22,927 bases of DNA, taken from NCBI GenBank assembly GCA_003427395.1, contig BFEA01000172.1, positions 844,685 through 867,611 on the forward strand, given 5' to 3'. Within the stretch, counting starts at the first letter, position 1. Every line of letters begins with the position of its first letter. The translations under genes were made by a program, and so were the position numbers. The notes beneath the pieces are model-generated. The model did not search any database. It was not told the DNA's origin and worked only from the letters and a program-made list of their open reading frames with translations. This document shows positions 7,700 to 16,823 of the stretch, in pieces. This DNA comes from Chara braunii. Its lineage: Eukaryota; Streptophyta; Charophyceae; Charales; Characeae.

Positions 7700-8049
7700 T
7701 GATACAAATGGAACTCTTCTGAAAACCTAGGAGGAACCTGCCAGCATTGATTACCCTGGAGACCAGGGGATTAACTGAGCAGGATTGACTGGTTGAGCAA
7801 CAAAAGCTGGAATGCAGACTACTGTTGGACCATCACGAAAACCAAGGGCAGGAGCCTCTTCACCTTGGGCCCGGCGCCAGATCTCTGCTATTGTCTACAA
7901 GCTCCGCTGCCCCTCTGTCCAAAAGTAATTGCCTGTGCCGCCGCTTTTCCCATGCTCCACAGAGCCCACCCCGCCGTGTCTATCTATCATTCATCCTCCA
8001 TACCACTGCATTTCTACCAGGCAGTTAGAGGAGAGGGGGGGGGGGGGGA
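7700..8049. other. Unassigned sequence ending in a G14 run
   Basis: No gene recognised. A G-run fills 8035-8048, and an unresolved base (N) at 8065 follows it. The 3' untranslated end of the LINE may begin within or just right of this stretch. Confidence 0.5.
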
Positions 8050-8316
8050 AGTCTGGGAATTCGTNAGAAGGCTTGAGGGGGATGACCGCATCCACACTAG
8101 TCCAGTCTTTGAACCTAAGGCAGTGGTCTTTTACTAGCACTCTGCTTTCTTGGACCGGCCCCGGTTTAGGGGGTTCCCCTTTCCATTCAACCTTCCCTAT
8201 CCTCCCCCCCTCAGGTCCCCTGAGCCAACATGAGCTGAATTCCTGGATATTACGCTGGATGTCTTCTTTTTTGTCGAGGAGTTTGATTCGAGTTTTTACC
8301 TTCTCCCATTCCGCGG

Positions 8317-8709
8317 TTATTTCAGTTTGAACCTGTTGCTGTATGCTGTCCGTGAACTCGGGTCCTTCCAGTCTGGCCCCTCCATTTCGAAACTACAGCG
8401 TCTTCTCCAGAGCGCCCAGAGGATCGCCCTTCGTCCCAATTTGAACATGTTAATGGTGAAATCGTCCTGCAGGTCCGGCCGGTCCGGTTGGTCCGTGCGG
8501 CCTGTGGGCCAGATTTCAAGCAGGATTGCCTTCCAGTCCCAGGGCCACGGGGCTGTTGTTTCCAGCTGCCCCCAAATTCTGTCCCACCACCTCCACAGCC
8601 AGAGTGCCCCTGGGCATTGCAAAAAGATGTGTTCGATTGTCTCCGGGCATTTTCTGGAAGGGAACGAGTTAATGCATATAGCTTGCACCATGGGAGGGCA
8701 CGACCTCAC
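8317..8709 (-). pseudogene. ORF2 C-terminal zinc-binding region (zf-RVT-like)
   Basis: About 130 residues. CPETIEHIFLQCPGALWLW fits the E-x2-H-x-F-x2-C-x2-A-x3-W core of the reverse-transcriptase zinc-binding region of plant LINEs. The first Cys pair is degenerate (CINSFPSRKC instead of C-x2-C). Trp-rich sequence follows. It stops at TAA 8317-8319. The 3' untranslated region probably continues to about 8050. Confidence 0.75.
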
Positions 8710-9485
8710 TGTCCCAGGGAGGTTCTATCTATCAGCCAGTTATTAGTGGGCAGGCAGCGGTGTTCCAGCTCCCATTGAAGGGAGGTGATTTTCGTCGGTT
8801 TTGCTTTGGCCATCTTGAACCACTTGACCGGCCTCAGATCATTTGCTCCAACGTTCAAGTGATTTTGCCAGCGTTCCACAACCTGATGGCGTAGGTTCAC
8901 AGTTGGCCTAAGCAACCGATAGGTGTACTTGACCGTCAGGCCATATAGTGTCATGGTGCTTCTCCGTCCTTTCCAGCGGGTTGTCCATATCCACTCCAGT
9001 GGATCCAAGGCCAAATGTTGGATGGGGGAGACGGGCTGGAAGGCAATGGTTTGTTTGTTCTCCTCGAGGACTCTAATTCTGAACAGGTCTTCTTTGTGAC
9101 ACTCAATGGTTTCTGACGAGTTGCTTTTTGAAATTATATTGTCCTGTCCCACTTGAAAGAGTTTAACTTCCACGCTTCCTCCCGGGAGACAGCGTCCCAC
9201 TCTCCCCACTTCTTCTTGTCCCCCTGTCACTGCCACCCAATCCAGCTTATGCAGGGTCGGACCTTTGTGAAGGATCCTCCACCAATCCAGGGGTATCTTC
9301 TCCACTATCGCCTCCAGGGCTTCTTGTGGTTGGTGACAATACCTCAGTCTTTGCCGTAGGTGATCAGGACTTATCCAATCTTTCTTCTCCATGTCCCAAA
9401 TGTCCTTCACTCGCATTACCCCTCGCCTAATCCATCCTTGCCAGGGGGAGTCCTTGCAGTGGAGAGTTTGGCCCCTTGAGTCCAC
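8706..9485 (-). pseudogene. ORF2 connector region
   Basis: About 259 open codons of typical post-RT sequence rich in Trp (WQGWIRRGVMRVKDIW, WVAVTGGQEEVGR, WKGRRSTMTLYGLTVKYTYR) and ending LEHRCLPTNNWLIDRTSLG, which matches the W...LPT...L..R approach to the zf-RVT zinc region. In this frame the sequence is open upstream to a TGA at about 9525-9527. It ends at TGA 8706-8708 by a frameshift. Confidence 0.75.
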
Positions 9486-9535
9486 GATCCATCTGTTGCC
9501 GAAAAGGGGTTGCCTCGCTACTTCCTCTCATCTGT

Positions 9536-9892
9536 CTAGTGAAGTTTTGTCCGGTAGAGGGAGGTCCCTCCATATTTTGAGGAACGTGGGCCAGAACAGG
9601 TCGTTTCGCAGGTCGTCCCTTGCGGCACGTCTGGGAGGGGGGGGTCGAGGTCCTGATGCGCCCGCCTGGCCCTTGGGATTGACCAATTCCTGTTTTCGAG
9701 CCACATCCGTGGGTCCCCGCCTGCTGTTGTCTGTGGTGCTAGTCTGGAGATCTGCTCTAGGGCCAGCCCTTTCCAGGGGATGTTTGGATCAAAAATCAGA
9801 CGTTTGATCCATTGCACCGCCAGGGCTTTGATCTGCGCCGACGGGTCAAGAAGGCCCAGTCCCCCTTTGGTTTTAGGCTGGACCAGAGAGTG
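9536..9892 (-). pseudogene. ORF2 segment after the RT
   Basis: In frame with the RT beyond the TGA. It begins HDTLVQPKTKGGLGLLDPSA, the PK..GGLG motif that follows the thumb in LINE ORF2 proteins, then ALAVQWIKRLIFDPNIPWKG. From the G8 run at about 9637-9644 the correct frame shifts, and the visible C-terminus of this frame is artefactual. Confidence 0.75.
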
Positions 9893-11608
9893 TCATGCCA
9901 CACGGTTGATCACGTTTACTTTCGCGTGGTCACTCCTCCATAGAAAGGCTGTTATCTGTCGTTTTAATGGGCACAAGGCGTTCTTGTCCAGGGCCCAAAT
10001 TGCCGACTTGTACCATAGCGAGGCCAGCACCACATTATTGATGATTAAGGAACGTCCGAACAACGAGGTGTATTTATTCTGCCAGAGCGCCATTTTTGCC
10101 AGGGGGGGGGCAGTCAGCCATTCGTTGTTGCTCGATGGCCTTCCTTCCGCCGTCATCGATACTCCTAGCACTCTGATGGGTGCATCTTCCGGAAGCCATT
10201 TAAGCCTGGGTTGTTCTAAAGGCCGCACTTCCTGGTGGTGGATCCACCATCCCTGGGTTTTATTTCCCCAGTTTACGCACATGTCTGAGAGTTTACATAA
10301 TCGATCCATCATACGTTGGATTTCTTCCAATGATTCCCAAGAGGCGTCCACCATCAGGGTCAAGTCATCCGCAAACAATGAACAGACTGGGATTGCCTCC
10401 TTGGGTATTGCAGACACTTGGATTCTCTTGATGTCCTTATGGGTTATGAGATTAGTGGCTAGCGCTTCCATGATTATTACAAAAAGATACGGGGCTATGG
10501 GGTCCCCTTGTCTGACTGATCTTTGCAGATCAATGGGGGGGGCCAGGTTGCCGTTAACCGTGACTCTGGTAGTTGCACTGGAGTGGAGGATCCTAATCCA
10601 TCTTCGAAAATCTAGCCCAAAGTTGAGCTTTTGTAAGCATAGGTCGAGGAAGACCTCGTCCACGTGATCGTACGCTTTTTCGAAGTCGATGAAGATGATG
10701 GCCGCATTGTTTTTGGCTTGTCTGGCCAATTTGATCGTCTCATTAACCAGGAGAATGTTATCCTGAATATTCCTGCCCTGGATGAAACCTGTTTGGTCTG
10801 GGTGGATGATGTCCCGCATGATCGGTGTCATGTGATTGGCTAGTGTTTTAGCCAACATCTTGTAAATCACTGTGAGCAGGGTAATGGGTCTGTAGTTTCT
10901 TATATTAGTTCTTTCCCCTTTCTTATAGAGGAGCGTTAGCACACCTTGCCCGACCAGCTCCCCAGTCTGTCCCGTGTCCCAAACCCCATGAAAAAATTCC
11001 ATGAGGTTTTGTGATATCTCTGGCCACATGGCCACCCAGAACTCCTTGGGGAGCCCATCGATGTCTGGTGTTTTCTCGTCCTCCATTTGCGTCAATGCAT
11101 TCCATATCTCTTCTTTCGTCAGGGTCTTGTCTAGAGTTTCTCTCTGCTGTTCAGTGAGAGTTCTGGAGAGCGGCCGCAAGAAGTCTTCGATTTCCACCAT
11201 GCGACGGTGCATGGGGAGTTTCCCGCACTCCGAGGTGAACAATGTTTGGTAAAAGTCTCTTGCTATCTTTGTGCAAACGGTTGTAGACGTGTGTAGGGGG
11301 CCTTGCTGGGCTTTGGGATCCTCCAAGGCCTCGATTACTATCCTCCCTGATTTAGACTTGGCCATGGCAAAAAACCTGGCGTCCATGGCCCCCTCCATGT
11401 TATGTTTGGAGAGTCTCCCTCGGATCCGCACGCCTTGCCATCTGTACTCCATACACTCGACAAGGCGGGCTTCAAGAGTCTGGACGGTTCTAGCTAGCTC
11501 CTCTTGCTCCTCGTCTGTCACGTTTTCCTGTTGTTGTATGTGCTGCAGTTGTCGCTGCAGGTCCAGTTCTTCAGCGTGGCGGCGCCGCGAGAAGTTTAGA
11601 GTATTCAT
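9893..11608 (-). CDS. ORF2 reverse transcriptase segment, 571 open codons
   Basis: The longest open frame of the window. After a coiled-coil-like start (residues 1-60, Gln/Glu-rich) come the RT motifs in order: NIRNYRPITLL (motif 0-1), DQTGFIQGRNIQDNI (motif 2), FIDFEKAYDHV (motif A, catalytic Asp), RQGDPIAPYLFVI (motif B), SLFADDLTLMV (motif C, both Asp present) and VNWGNKTQG, IRVLGVSM and FGRSLIINNV in the thumb. No active-site residue is missing. The ATG at 11606-11608 is probably internal to ORF2 rather than a real start. The frame stops at TGA 9893-9895, where relatives have Trp (RVA-W-HDTL), and remains open behind it. Confidence 0.9.
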   Translation of the reverse strand: MNTLNFSRRRHAEELDLQRQLQHIQQQENVTDEEQEELARTVQTLEARLVECMEYRWQGVRIRGRLSKHNMEGAMDARFFAMAKSKSGRIVIEALEDPKAQQGPLHTSTTVCTKIARDFYQTLFTSECGKLPMHRRMVEIEDFLRPLSRTLTEQQRETLDKTLTKEEIWNALTQMEDEKTPDIDGLPKEFWVAMWPEISQNLMEFFHGVWDTGQTGELVGQGVLTLLYKKGERTNIRNYRPITLLTVIYKMLAKTLANHMTPIMRDIIHPDQTGFIQGRNIQDNILLVNETIKLARQAKNNAAIIFIDFEKAYDHVDEVFLDLCLQKLNFGLDFRRWIRILHSSATTRVTVNGNLAPPIDLQRSVRQGDPIAPYLFVIIMEALATNLITHKDIKRIQVSAIPKEAIPVCSLFADDLTLMVDASWESLEEIQRMMDRLCKLSDMCVNWGNKTQGWWIHHQEVRPLEQPRLKWLPEDAPIRVLGVSMTAEGRPSSNNEWLTAPPLAKMALWQNKYTSLFGRSLIINNVVLASLWYKSAIWALDKNALCPLKRQITAFLWRSDHAKVNVINRVA

Positions 11609-11684
11609 TGCACTTGCGGCCTATAAAAGCTAGGCCGTTGTTGAACCATACGGTTTTGTCATGGATCTGATGTTTTTGTTCCTG

Positions 11685-12233
11685 CTAAAAGGACCCTACC
11701 TCTGTGAGGTAGGTCTTGAACCGATCGATGCTCAGGAGAGAAGTGTTCAGCTTATAAAAGCCTCTACCCTGATCCGGCTTTCTCCTGAAGGAGAGAATTG
11801 CCACACACATCGCATGATCCACACCCGGGTAGGGGCTGCGAGGGAATATCTCTGCTATCTGAAGCGCCCCCTGTATCTCGTCTGAGATAAGTATGAGGCC
11901 TATCCTGGACTTGGATGCCTTTTCTGTGGCATTCTTGCAAAAGCAGGTGAAACGGCGGTCTGTATGGAAGTGCCTACGGAAAGTATCAAAGAGGTTGAGT
12001 GATTGTGATAGTTTCGCAATGATTTTCTCGTTATTTTCCACATAGAATGGGCAGGGGGCTGGGATCTTCCACCGGTCCAACCAGCGGTCCGGTGCCGCAT
12101 TGAAGTCGCCCACCAGGATCACCGGGATGCCCACCGGTAGCTTGGGTTTGAGAGATTCGAAAAACGTTTGACGAGCCGACGGCTCGTTGGGGGCGTATAC
12201 GTTCAGGATACTTACCACCTCGATTTCCAGCAT
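11685..12233 (-). pseudogene. ORF2 APE endonuclease, C-terminal half
   Basis: One hundred eighty-two residues. LNVYAPN (Tyr motif), VILVGDFNAAPD (GDFN, catalytic Asp and Asn) and GVDHAMCV (terminal DH) are intact. The normally invariant SRID motif reads SRIG: codon GGC replaces a GAY codon at about 11911-11913, which would remove a metal-binding or catalytic Asp. It ends at TAG 11685-11687, after which the reading frame must change to reach the reverse transcriptase. Confidence 0.82.
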
Positions 12234-12613
12234 TGCCAGAAGGTAGACTCATTTGCCCTCCTCTCGGCCTGCGTCCCAGTTAAGCATTTAACTTTGGAGT
12301 CCAGCGGGAGCCATATGGCCACTCCCCCGCTGCCAGGGCGTGGGGCGTGCACCCGAAAGGCTTGGTGGGCCCATAATTCTTTGTGCTTGTGGTTGTGGTC
12401 GGGGTTGTCCATGAGGTGGGTTTCTTGCAGACATATAACGTCTGGCCACGCCTTCCCGTCGACCCCCTTTAATTGGTCCATTATTGCTTGTTTTTTAGGT
12501 CCTTTTGCGGATGCCAGACCGTTCACATTTAGTGAACGCAGGTCGAGGTCCGCTTGCCTTTTGCAGAGTTTACAGGTTTTGTCCCTACTGTACAAGGCAT
12601 CCACCACATCCAT
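12212..12613 (-). pseudogene. ORF2 APE endonuclease, N-terminal half
   Basis: One hundred thirty-three residues. SLNVNGLAS carries the catalytic Asn and CLQETHL the metal-binding Glu of AP-endonuclease-like LINE nucleases, followed by GSGGVAIWL. Before the domain is CKLCK, a possible short Cys pair. The frame ends in an artefactual tail (FWQCWKSRW) because of a one-base shift. The next half begins about 30 bases before this end, in another frame. Confidence 0.8.
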
Positions 12614-12748
12614 CCCTGGAGATTGACTTCCTGCTTACCGGGTTGTTGATCACAAAGCAAGCCAGTTTTCTATATCCAAGAGACCGCCTTGCTGCAGTAT
12701 GACGCGTCTAAAGATTTTGACCAGGAGGTCCCCAATTTCATTTGCGGA

Positions 12749-12961
12749 TCAGAGGTCTCCTGCTTTTATTTTCAGCAGTTGCAGGTCCTGGAGCCCTTTG
12801 TGGTCAAGCCACCGCAGCTCGTCGGATTTCAGGTGGTCGTAGCGCATATATATGTACTTGAGTCCTAGTCTCGCTAGCCCTTGGGTGAGCACCAGGGCCG
12901 CTGAGGCTCCTGCCGGGAGCCGGTTGTGCACCACGTGGCGGATATCCGACCTTCCGAACAC
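12749..12961 (-). pseudogene. ORF1 C-terminal segment
   Basis: About 70 residues in the same frame as 12974-13999, after TAG and four codons. It has an ordered, basic and leucine-rich composition (HDHLKSDELRW-like; LQDLQLLKIKAGDL). The frame passes TGA 12749-12751 and stays open to TGA 12650-12652, adding about 32 residues (GDLLVKIFRRVILQQGGLL). I take the latter as the original ORF1 stop. Confidence 0.55.
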
Positions 12962-12973
12962 TGATTTTCCGGC

Positions 12974-13999
12974 CTAGGAGGTCAGCGAGAGGAACACCGA
13001 GGAGCATCCCTGGAGGGAGACTTCTCCATGCGTGGTCCCCGGGGGGGCTGAAAGCCCCAACTCCCATACCCCATCCCTCTGCCGGACTGGCAGTAGGACT
13101 ATACCTTTCTGCGTGGGGATCTCGCTGGAGGGTGCAGTCTCCAAGAGGTGTTTGATTTTTTGTCTTCGACTGGTGAGTTCCGAGTCCGGGGGTTTGGGGG
13201 GGAGCGGCATGTGCGGGGCGGGCGGGTGTGGTGGGTGTGGTGGTTTGGCCGCGTCCCAGGATGGCAGCGCAAGGCACAGGCTTTGTGCAGCATCAGGGCC
13301 CGCCGTTTGAGTCTGCTCTCCCACGGAGCCTGCCCCCGTCGCCTCCGGCCTCTTTTCTGAGTTTTCTGCTTTTCCTTTGCTGCTGTTCTGCGCTTCGCCC
13401 TCCCCCTTTCCCAGTTCCGCCCTTGTGGTCTCCCCATTACCCCCCTCCTTGTCCTCTCCCCACTGTCCCCCCCTCCTATTTTGTCCTTCACTCCCCCCTT
13501 CTCTTTGTGCTTCCTTTGTCCCCCCCTCCCCCTCCTTGTCCTTGTTCTCCTTGTCCTCTCCCCACTGTCCCCCTTTTTGCTGTCTTTCGACGAGCTGTCC
13601 GTCTTCCCGCTGCGCTGTTGCGCCTGGGCCATGAGTGACCATTGTTGTATCGGAGCCGCAGATGGTCGGGGTTCTTTCTGGGTTCTCCACTTTATCTTCC
13701 CCCGTGTCTACTATCCTTGCCTCTGTACCTGCTTTGTTCTCCACTTGATCTTCCCCCGTGTCTACTATCCTTGTACCTTCTTTATTGATATTTTGTGCGG
13801 CTCCTCCCCCCTTTTCCTGCTCGTCCCCCGCCTTCCACCCGACGCACCCCCCTTGTCTCTCATCCTGCTGTTCCTCACCTTGCTGCCCCGGGGCCGATCG
13901 CATCCCCTCTTCCCGCAGCCCCTGTTGTTGCTGTTCTTCCCCCTGTTCTGCTCCTTTGTTGACGTTCTGTACGTTTCCGGGGTCCGTAGAGGCCTGCAT
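12974..13999 (-). pseudogene. ORF1 low-complexity Gln/Glu/Gly-rich region
   Basis: About 340 residues open. The first 230 are rich in Gln, Glu, Gly and Lys with internal repeats: RIVDTGEDQVEN / RIVDTGEDKVEN, and GGQWGEDKEN / GGQWGEDKEG. Then comes a Pro/His-rich linker (KPPHPPHPPAPHMPLPP) and an ordered C-terminal part (KGIVLLPVRQRDGVWELGL). The plus-strand frames over this region are C/T-rich shadows. The TAG at 12974-12976 interrupts it, and the frame continues to 12749 and beyond. Confidence 0.6.
13683..13773 (-). repeat. 54-bp in-frame direct repeat within ORF1
   Basis: A 37-base sequence (13683-13719) recurs with one mismatch at 13737-13773, period 54 bases, exactly 18 codons. It encodes the duplicated RIVDTGED motif and preserves the reading frame. 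Confidence 0.85.
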
Positions 14000-14121
14000 T
14001 GCGTCGGCAGGGGTACCATTTCCGGTACCATTTGCTGTGTCCTGCCCGGGGGGCGGAGGGGGGGGGGCGGAGGGTGGAACCGGGCAACCACTATACCTAG
14101 GAGTCTGTGACAGACTTCCGA

Positions 14122-14616
14122 CTAGTCCGCCCCCACAGGCAGCCCTTGGGTCAGAGCCTTTTGGAGGCTGGCACTACATTCCAGAAGGGGGATGGGCGCC
14201 CGATAAGTATCGTCCCAGAATTGGTCGCTCCCTGCCCCATATCTCAGGTGTAAATTATCCATCAGCCAGTCCGCCACCTCCTGCAGCCCAACTCTTTGCG
14301 TTCCCTTCCCCTCTTCGCCTTGCTGTGTGTGGCCTCCTTCGGAGGAGGTGGACTGGCCTGCATCCTGTTCCTCGGCATCGGTCATCTCCACCTCCCGGGG
14401 GGGAGAGGGAAGGGGGGAGGATCCCAGAACTGTTTCTATGTCCATGGGTTCTGATCCGAAGGCATCTTCAAACAGGTCGTCTGGGGCCTGATGCAATGCC
14501 TTTTTGCCTTTCGCACCCTCAAGGTTGTTGGGGGGGGGTGCGGGACCGGGTTCCTTTTGTTGCAGTGCCCCTTTTATCACCGGGACTGTGGGTTTGGCCA
14601 CTGGCATATACTCCAT
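14122..14616 (-). pseudogene. ORF1 segment after the knuckle
   Basis: About 164 residues in the same frame as the knuckle segment, separated from it by TGA and 15 codons. Pro- and Glu-rich, then a more ordered part containing EVADWLMDNLHLRYGAGSDQ. No known domain recognised. It ends at TAG 14122-14124. A frame change within the G-run near 14060-14072 then joins it to the low-complexity region. Confidence 0.55.
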
Positions 14617-14661
14617 CGCTGTCGGTCCCCAGCCCCGACCCTTTTGCCCCCCGGGAGGCTG

Positions 14662-15312
14662 TCAGTTTTGCTGAGTGAGCTGGTCGTATGTCCCTCGCGG
14701 GTGTGGTGCTTTGAGAGTGGGTAGTTTAGCGCCAGGGTTTTTGGGGGGCTGTGTGGTCCGCGAAGTCTTCTCCGCCTTAGGAGGCTGTGTGATCGGCACG
14801 GTCTTTTCCGCCGTCGTGGGTTCCTTCCTAAAGGGGGGTGCCCACTCAGCAGGCGCTCGCGTCGCTCTGCAGGGGTCCCCCCGCCCTTCCCAGGTCCAGC
14901 CTTTTGGTCGGCCCTCGGGATCGATGTCATCCAGATACACCCACCCTTCGTGGGCCCGGTCCGCCGTGGTCCATCTGTTGGGCCTACGCGGGTCTTGTTG
15001 GAGCCGTCTCACCTTCAGGCCCCGCATATTGGGATGTTGGGGGCACGCGGACTCCGTGCTGAGGTGGCCAAACGCTCTGCACTTATGGCACCATGGCCGG
15101 AATTTGTGCGCGGTGTGGATTTGATATATCTTTCCTCCCATTCTGTAGGGGATTATGTCATCCATGGAAAACGGTTGGTCCTTGGGGAGGTCGAGGGCCA
15201 GCATCATGTAGTCATCCCGCCTTGCCACGAAGGACGGGAGTGGGTCGATGAAATCGACTATGTTGTACTGTTGGCCCAGATCATGGACGAATGCAGCCTC
15301 ATTTCTACCCAA
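14662..15312 (-). pseudogene. ORF1 zinc-knuckle segment
   Basis: About 215 residues. CHKCRAFGHLSTESAC (C-X2-C-X4-H-X6-C) near residue 80 is a variant of the retroviral-type CCHC knuckle, which normally has X4 before the last Cys. It follows KIYQIHTAHKFRPW, as knuckles do in plant LINE ORF1. Behind it the sequence becomes rich in Pro, Thr and Lys with a repeated TQPPK motif. There is no ATG at its left end: it is a frameshifted continuation. It ends at TGA 14662-14664, after which the same frame continues. Confidence 0.75.
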
Positions 15313-15526
15313 AAAAATATTTCATGAGTTGTTCCCTCTTCTCCTCCGGGGACAACTTTTTTGGTTGCCATGGAAATATCCGTACCTCCGATCCTTCCCA
15401 TCTTATTCTTCGCCATTCGTCAATTCGTTGTTTGTCCTGTGTGAACAGACTGAGGACGGTGAAGACAGTTGATGAGAGGGGGTGGATGAGGAAAAATTCC
15501 TGCACCGCCTCGGGACTGCCGTTCAT
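15305..15526 (-). pseudogene. ORF1 middle segment
   Basis: Seventy-odd residues in frame with the N-terminal segment. The stretch VFTVLSLFTQDKQRIDEWRR followed by a basic, proline-containing strand is reminiscent of the RNA-binding fold (DUF4283-like) placed before the zinc knuckle in plant LINE ORF1 proteins; this is inference from pattern only. The frame is lost at a run of seven T (minus strand), where shifting by one base joins it to the knuckle segment. Confidence 0.55.
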
Positions 15527-16099
15527 TTATTCCAGACGTTTGCTTATCCAGCGAATTTTGTCATTAACTGACTTTTGCGCGATATCCCCATGAAACAGCC
15601 AGTTATTCGCGTGCTTGATGTAGGCTTCGTCTCTCGCAGCCAGTTTATCTACCGGGTACGTCTTCATCACCGTCTTCCTCCCCCCTTGTTCCACCACTTG
15701 GTTTTCAGAGAGGAAGTAGGCCCGTGCATATGAGAGATTGCGGAGAGGTACTTTTAGTGTCTCTTCCTCCCCCTGCTGTGATGTATGGCCGTCCCTTTTG
15801 ATGGTGAGGATTTTTTCCTGGATCGTACGCCTAACTCGCTGCACCCATGAGGCTTTTGGTTCTTTTGTTTTTGCCTTTTGGTTGTGAGTGATTGCTTCAT
15901 TTGGTTCGCTTTTTCCTGTTCTCTTTTCCGTGTTTTTTTCCTCTTCTGTCAGCATCTCCTCGCCTTCCTCGTCTTCCACACCTCCCTCCCCTTTTTCCTT
16001 CTCTTCTTCATCCTTGTTTTGTTCTCCCACCGTAAGCATCTCCAGGTCGCTGTCCCGCCTGCTCACTGTTGGTTCTGGCCCTTCTGACCGGGGGGTCAA
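15527..16099 (-). pseudogene. ORF1 N-terminal segment
   Basis: About 190 residues. The first 80 are very acidic and rich in Glu and Lys (e.g. EEEKEKGEGGVEDEEGEEML) and likely disordered. The rest looks folded and includes TYPVDKLAARDEAYIKHANN. The real start is probably the ATG at 16121 in the neighbouring frame, with one extra C in a C-run separating them. The segment ends in TAA, directly followed by ATG in the same frame, so the protein originally read through into 15305-15526. Confidence 0.65.
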
Positions 16100-16329
16100 G
16101 GCTTCTTTGGGGGTCGGCCATAGCTGCCGCTCGGCCTGGGGAGGGGGGTTGGGTGGAGGGCGGAGGGCGGAGGGTTGACTGCGCCTTCGTTGCTGGTCTT
16201 CCGTATGGGCAGATCGCCAGCTGTCTGGCCATATTGTGTCTCAGGGCGCCCTGGTAAAAGATGAGGGACCCAGGTCCCCTGACCCTCCTGTACCCCAGTT
16301 CCATCTCACGAGCTATACGAGGGTGATCT

Positions 16330-16823
16330 CAGCTGTGCCACGTGGAGATGCCCGTGTGCCCTGTGATCCTTTCAGAGATCCTCTTATCGGTTGTGAGAGA
16401 TGGGAGAGCTGATGCACAGATATATCGTGCCGATGTGTGTCCTACTAATTAGGTGTCCTTGAAGCGCCCACCCCTCCGCTGCTGCTGATCTGCTTGTTTG
16501 CCTATCCCGTTGCTTGTGTTCTTGTTATTGATCGAATTTTGCTATTGTTAATTCATTTTAGATTGTTGTGGAGAGTTTTTTTTTTTTTTTGTTGGCTCGG
16601 GGGAGACCTCGGGGGAAGGGGCGGGAGGCAGGATGGGCCGGGGGCCTGATGGGCCGTACCTGTTATCCACCTGCCGCGTTGACCTCCTCGTTGACTCACC
16701 GCTTCCGTCAGTTTCCGGATCTATGCCCTTACTCCTCCTAGCCCTATGATTGTGTATGTATGTATGTACTCTGTATCTTGGATCTATGCCCATGGGCTAT
16801 GTGTATGTTCGTAATGTGTATGT
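16330..16823. other. Unassigned sequence with T15 run
   Basis: No gene recognised. Fifteen T residues at 16576-16590 could be a minus-strand retroposon tail, preceded (minus strand) by CGAGCCAAC. TGTATG-rich microsatellite-like sequence lies at 16751-16770. Confidence 0.5.

Larger units (their letters stand above)
8317..12613 (-). pseudogene. LINE ORF2 polyprotein (APE-RT-zf), disrupted
   Basis: About 1430 codons from ATG 12611-12613 to TAA 8317-8319. Domains in order are APE-type endonuclease, reverse transcriptase, a connector, and a C-terminal Cys/His region. ORF2 is in the same frame as the end of ORF1, 36 bases after its stop, with a second in-frame TAA between them. The frame is broken near 12235-12260, near 11610-11690 (TAG 11685-11687), at TGA 9893-9895 (a Trp codon in the family), in G8 at about 9637-9644, by TGA at about 9525-9527 and at about 8706. 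ORF2 nicks target DNA and reverse-transcribes the element RNA. This copy cannot do so. Confidence 0.85.
12650..16121 (-). pseudogene. LINE ORF1 (gag-like, zinc knuckle), disrupted
   Basis: Starting at ATG 16119-16121 (MADP), the frame can be followed for about 1155 codons to TGA 12650-12652. Interruptions are a one-base shift in the C-run at about 16109-16113, TAA 15527-15529, a shift in A7 at 15311-15317, TGA 14662-14664, TAG 14122-14124, a shift in the G-run near 14060-14072, TAG 12974-12976 and TGA 12749-12751. On both sides of most stops the protein continues in the same frame, so these are nonsense changes in one long ORF rather than separate genes. The order is: acidic N-terminus, ordered region, CCHC-like knuckle, long Gln/Glu/Gly-rich low-complexity region, short ordered C-terminus. 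Known LINE ORF1 proteins bind element RNA. That role is inferred here. Confidence 0.7.
8050..16320 (-). mobile_element. L1-like non-LTR retrotransposon (LINE), degenerate
   Basis: The minus strand carries, 5' to 3', a long ORF1 with a zinc knuckle (start codon at 16119-16121), then an ORF2 with APE endonuclease, reverse transcriptase and a C-terminal zinc-binding region (stop TAA 8317-8319). This order is that of L1-like elements of plants and algae. Reading frames are interrupted by several in-frame stops and single-base frameshifts, many of them in homopolymers. The outer limits are estimates. No target-site duplication was found, and no convincing poly(A) is attached directly 3' of ORF2. 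Confidence 0.88.

Noticed and set aside
9780-10667. Long plus-strand ORF (295 codons)
   Set aside because: It is the antisense shadow of the reverse transcriptase, which has all catalytic motifs on the minus strand.
13758-14678. Long plus-strand ORF (306 codons)
   Set aside because: Pro/Ser/Cys-rich frame antisense to the low-complexity part of LINE ORF1.
12650-16121. LTR retrotransposon or retrovirus-like gag-pol
   Set aside because: There is no protease, integrase or RNase H motif and no flanking long repeats. The APE endonuclease and RT type are those of a LINE.
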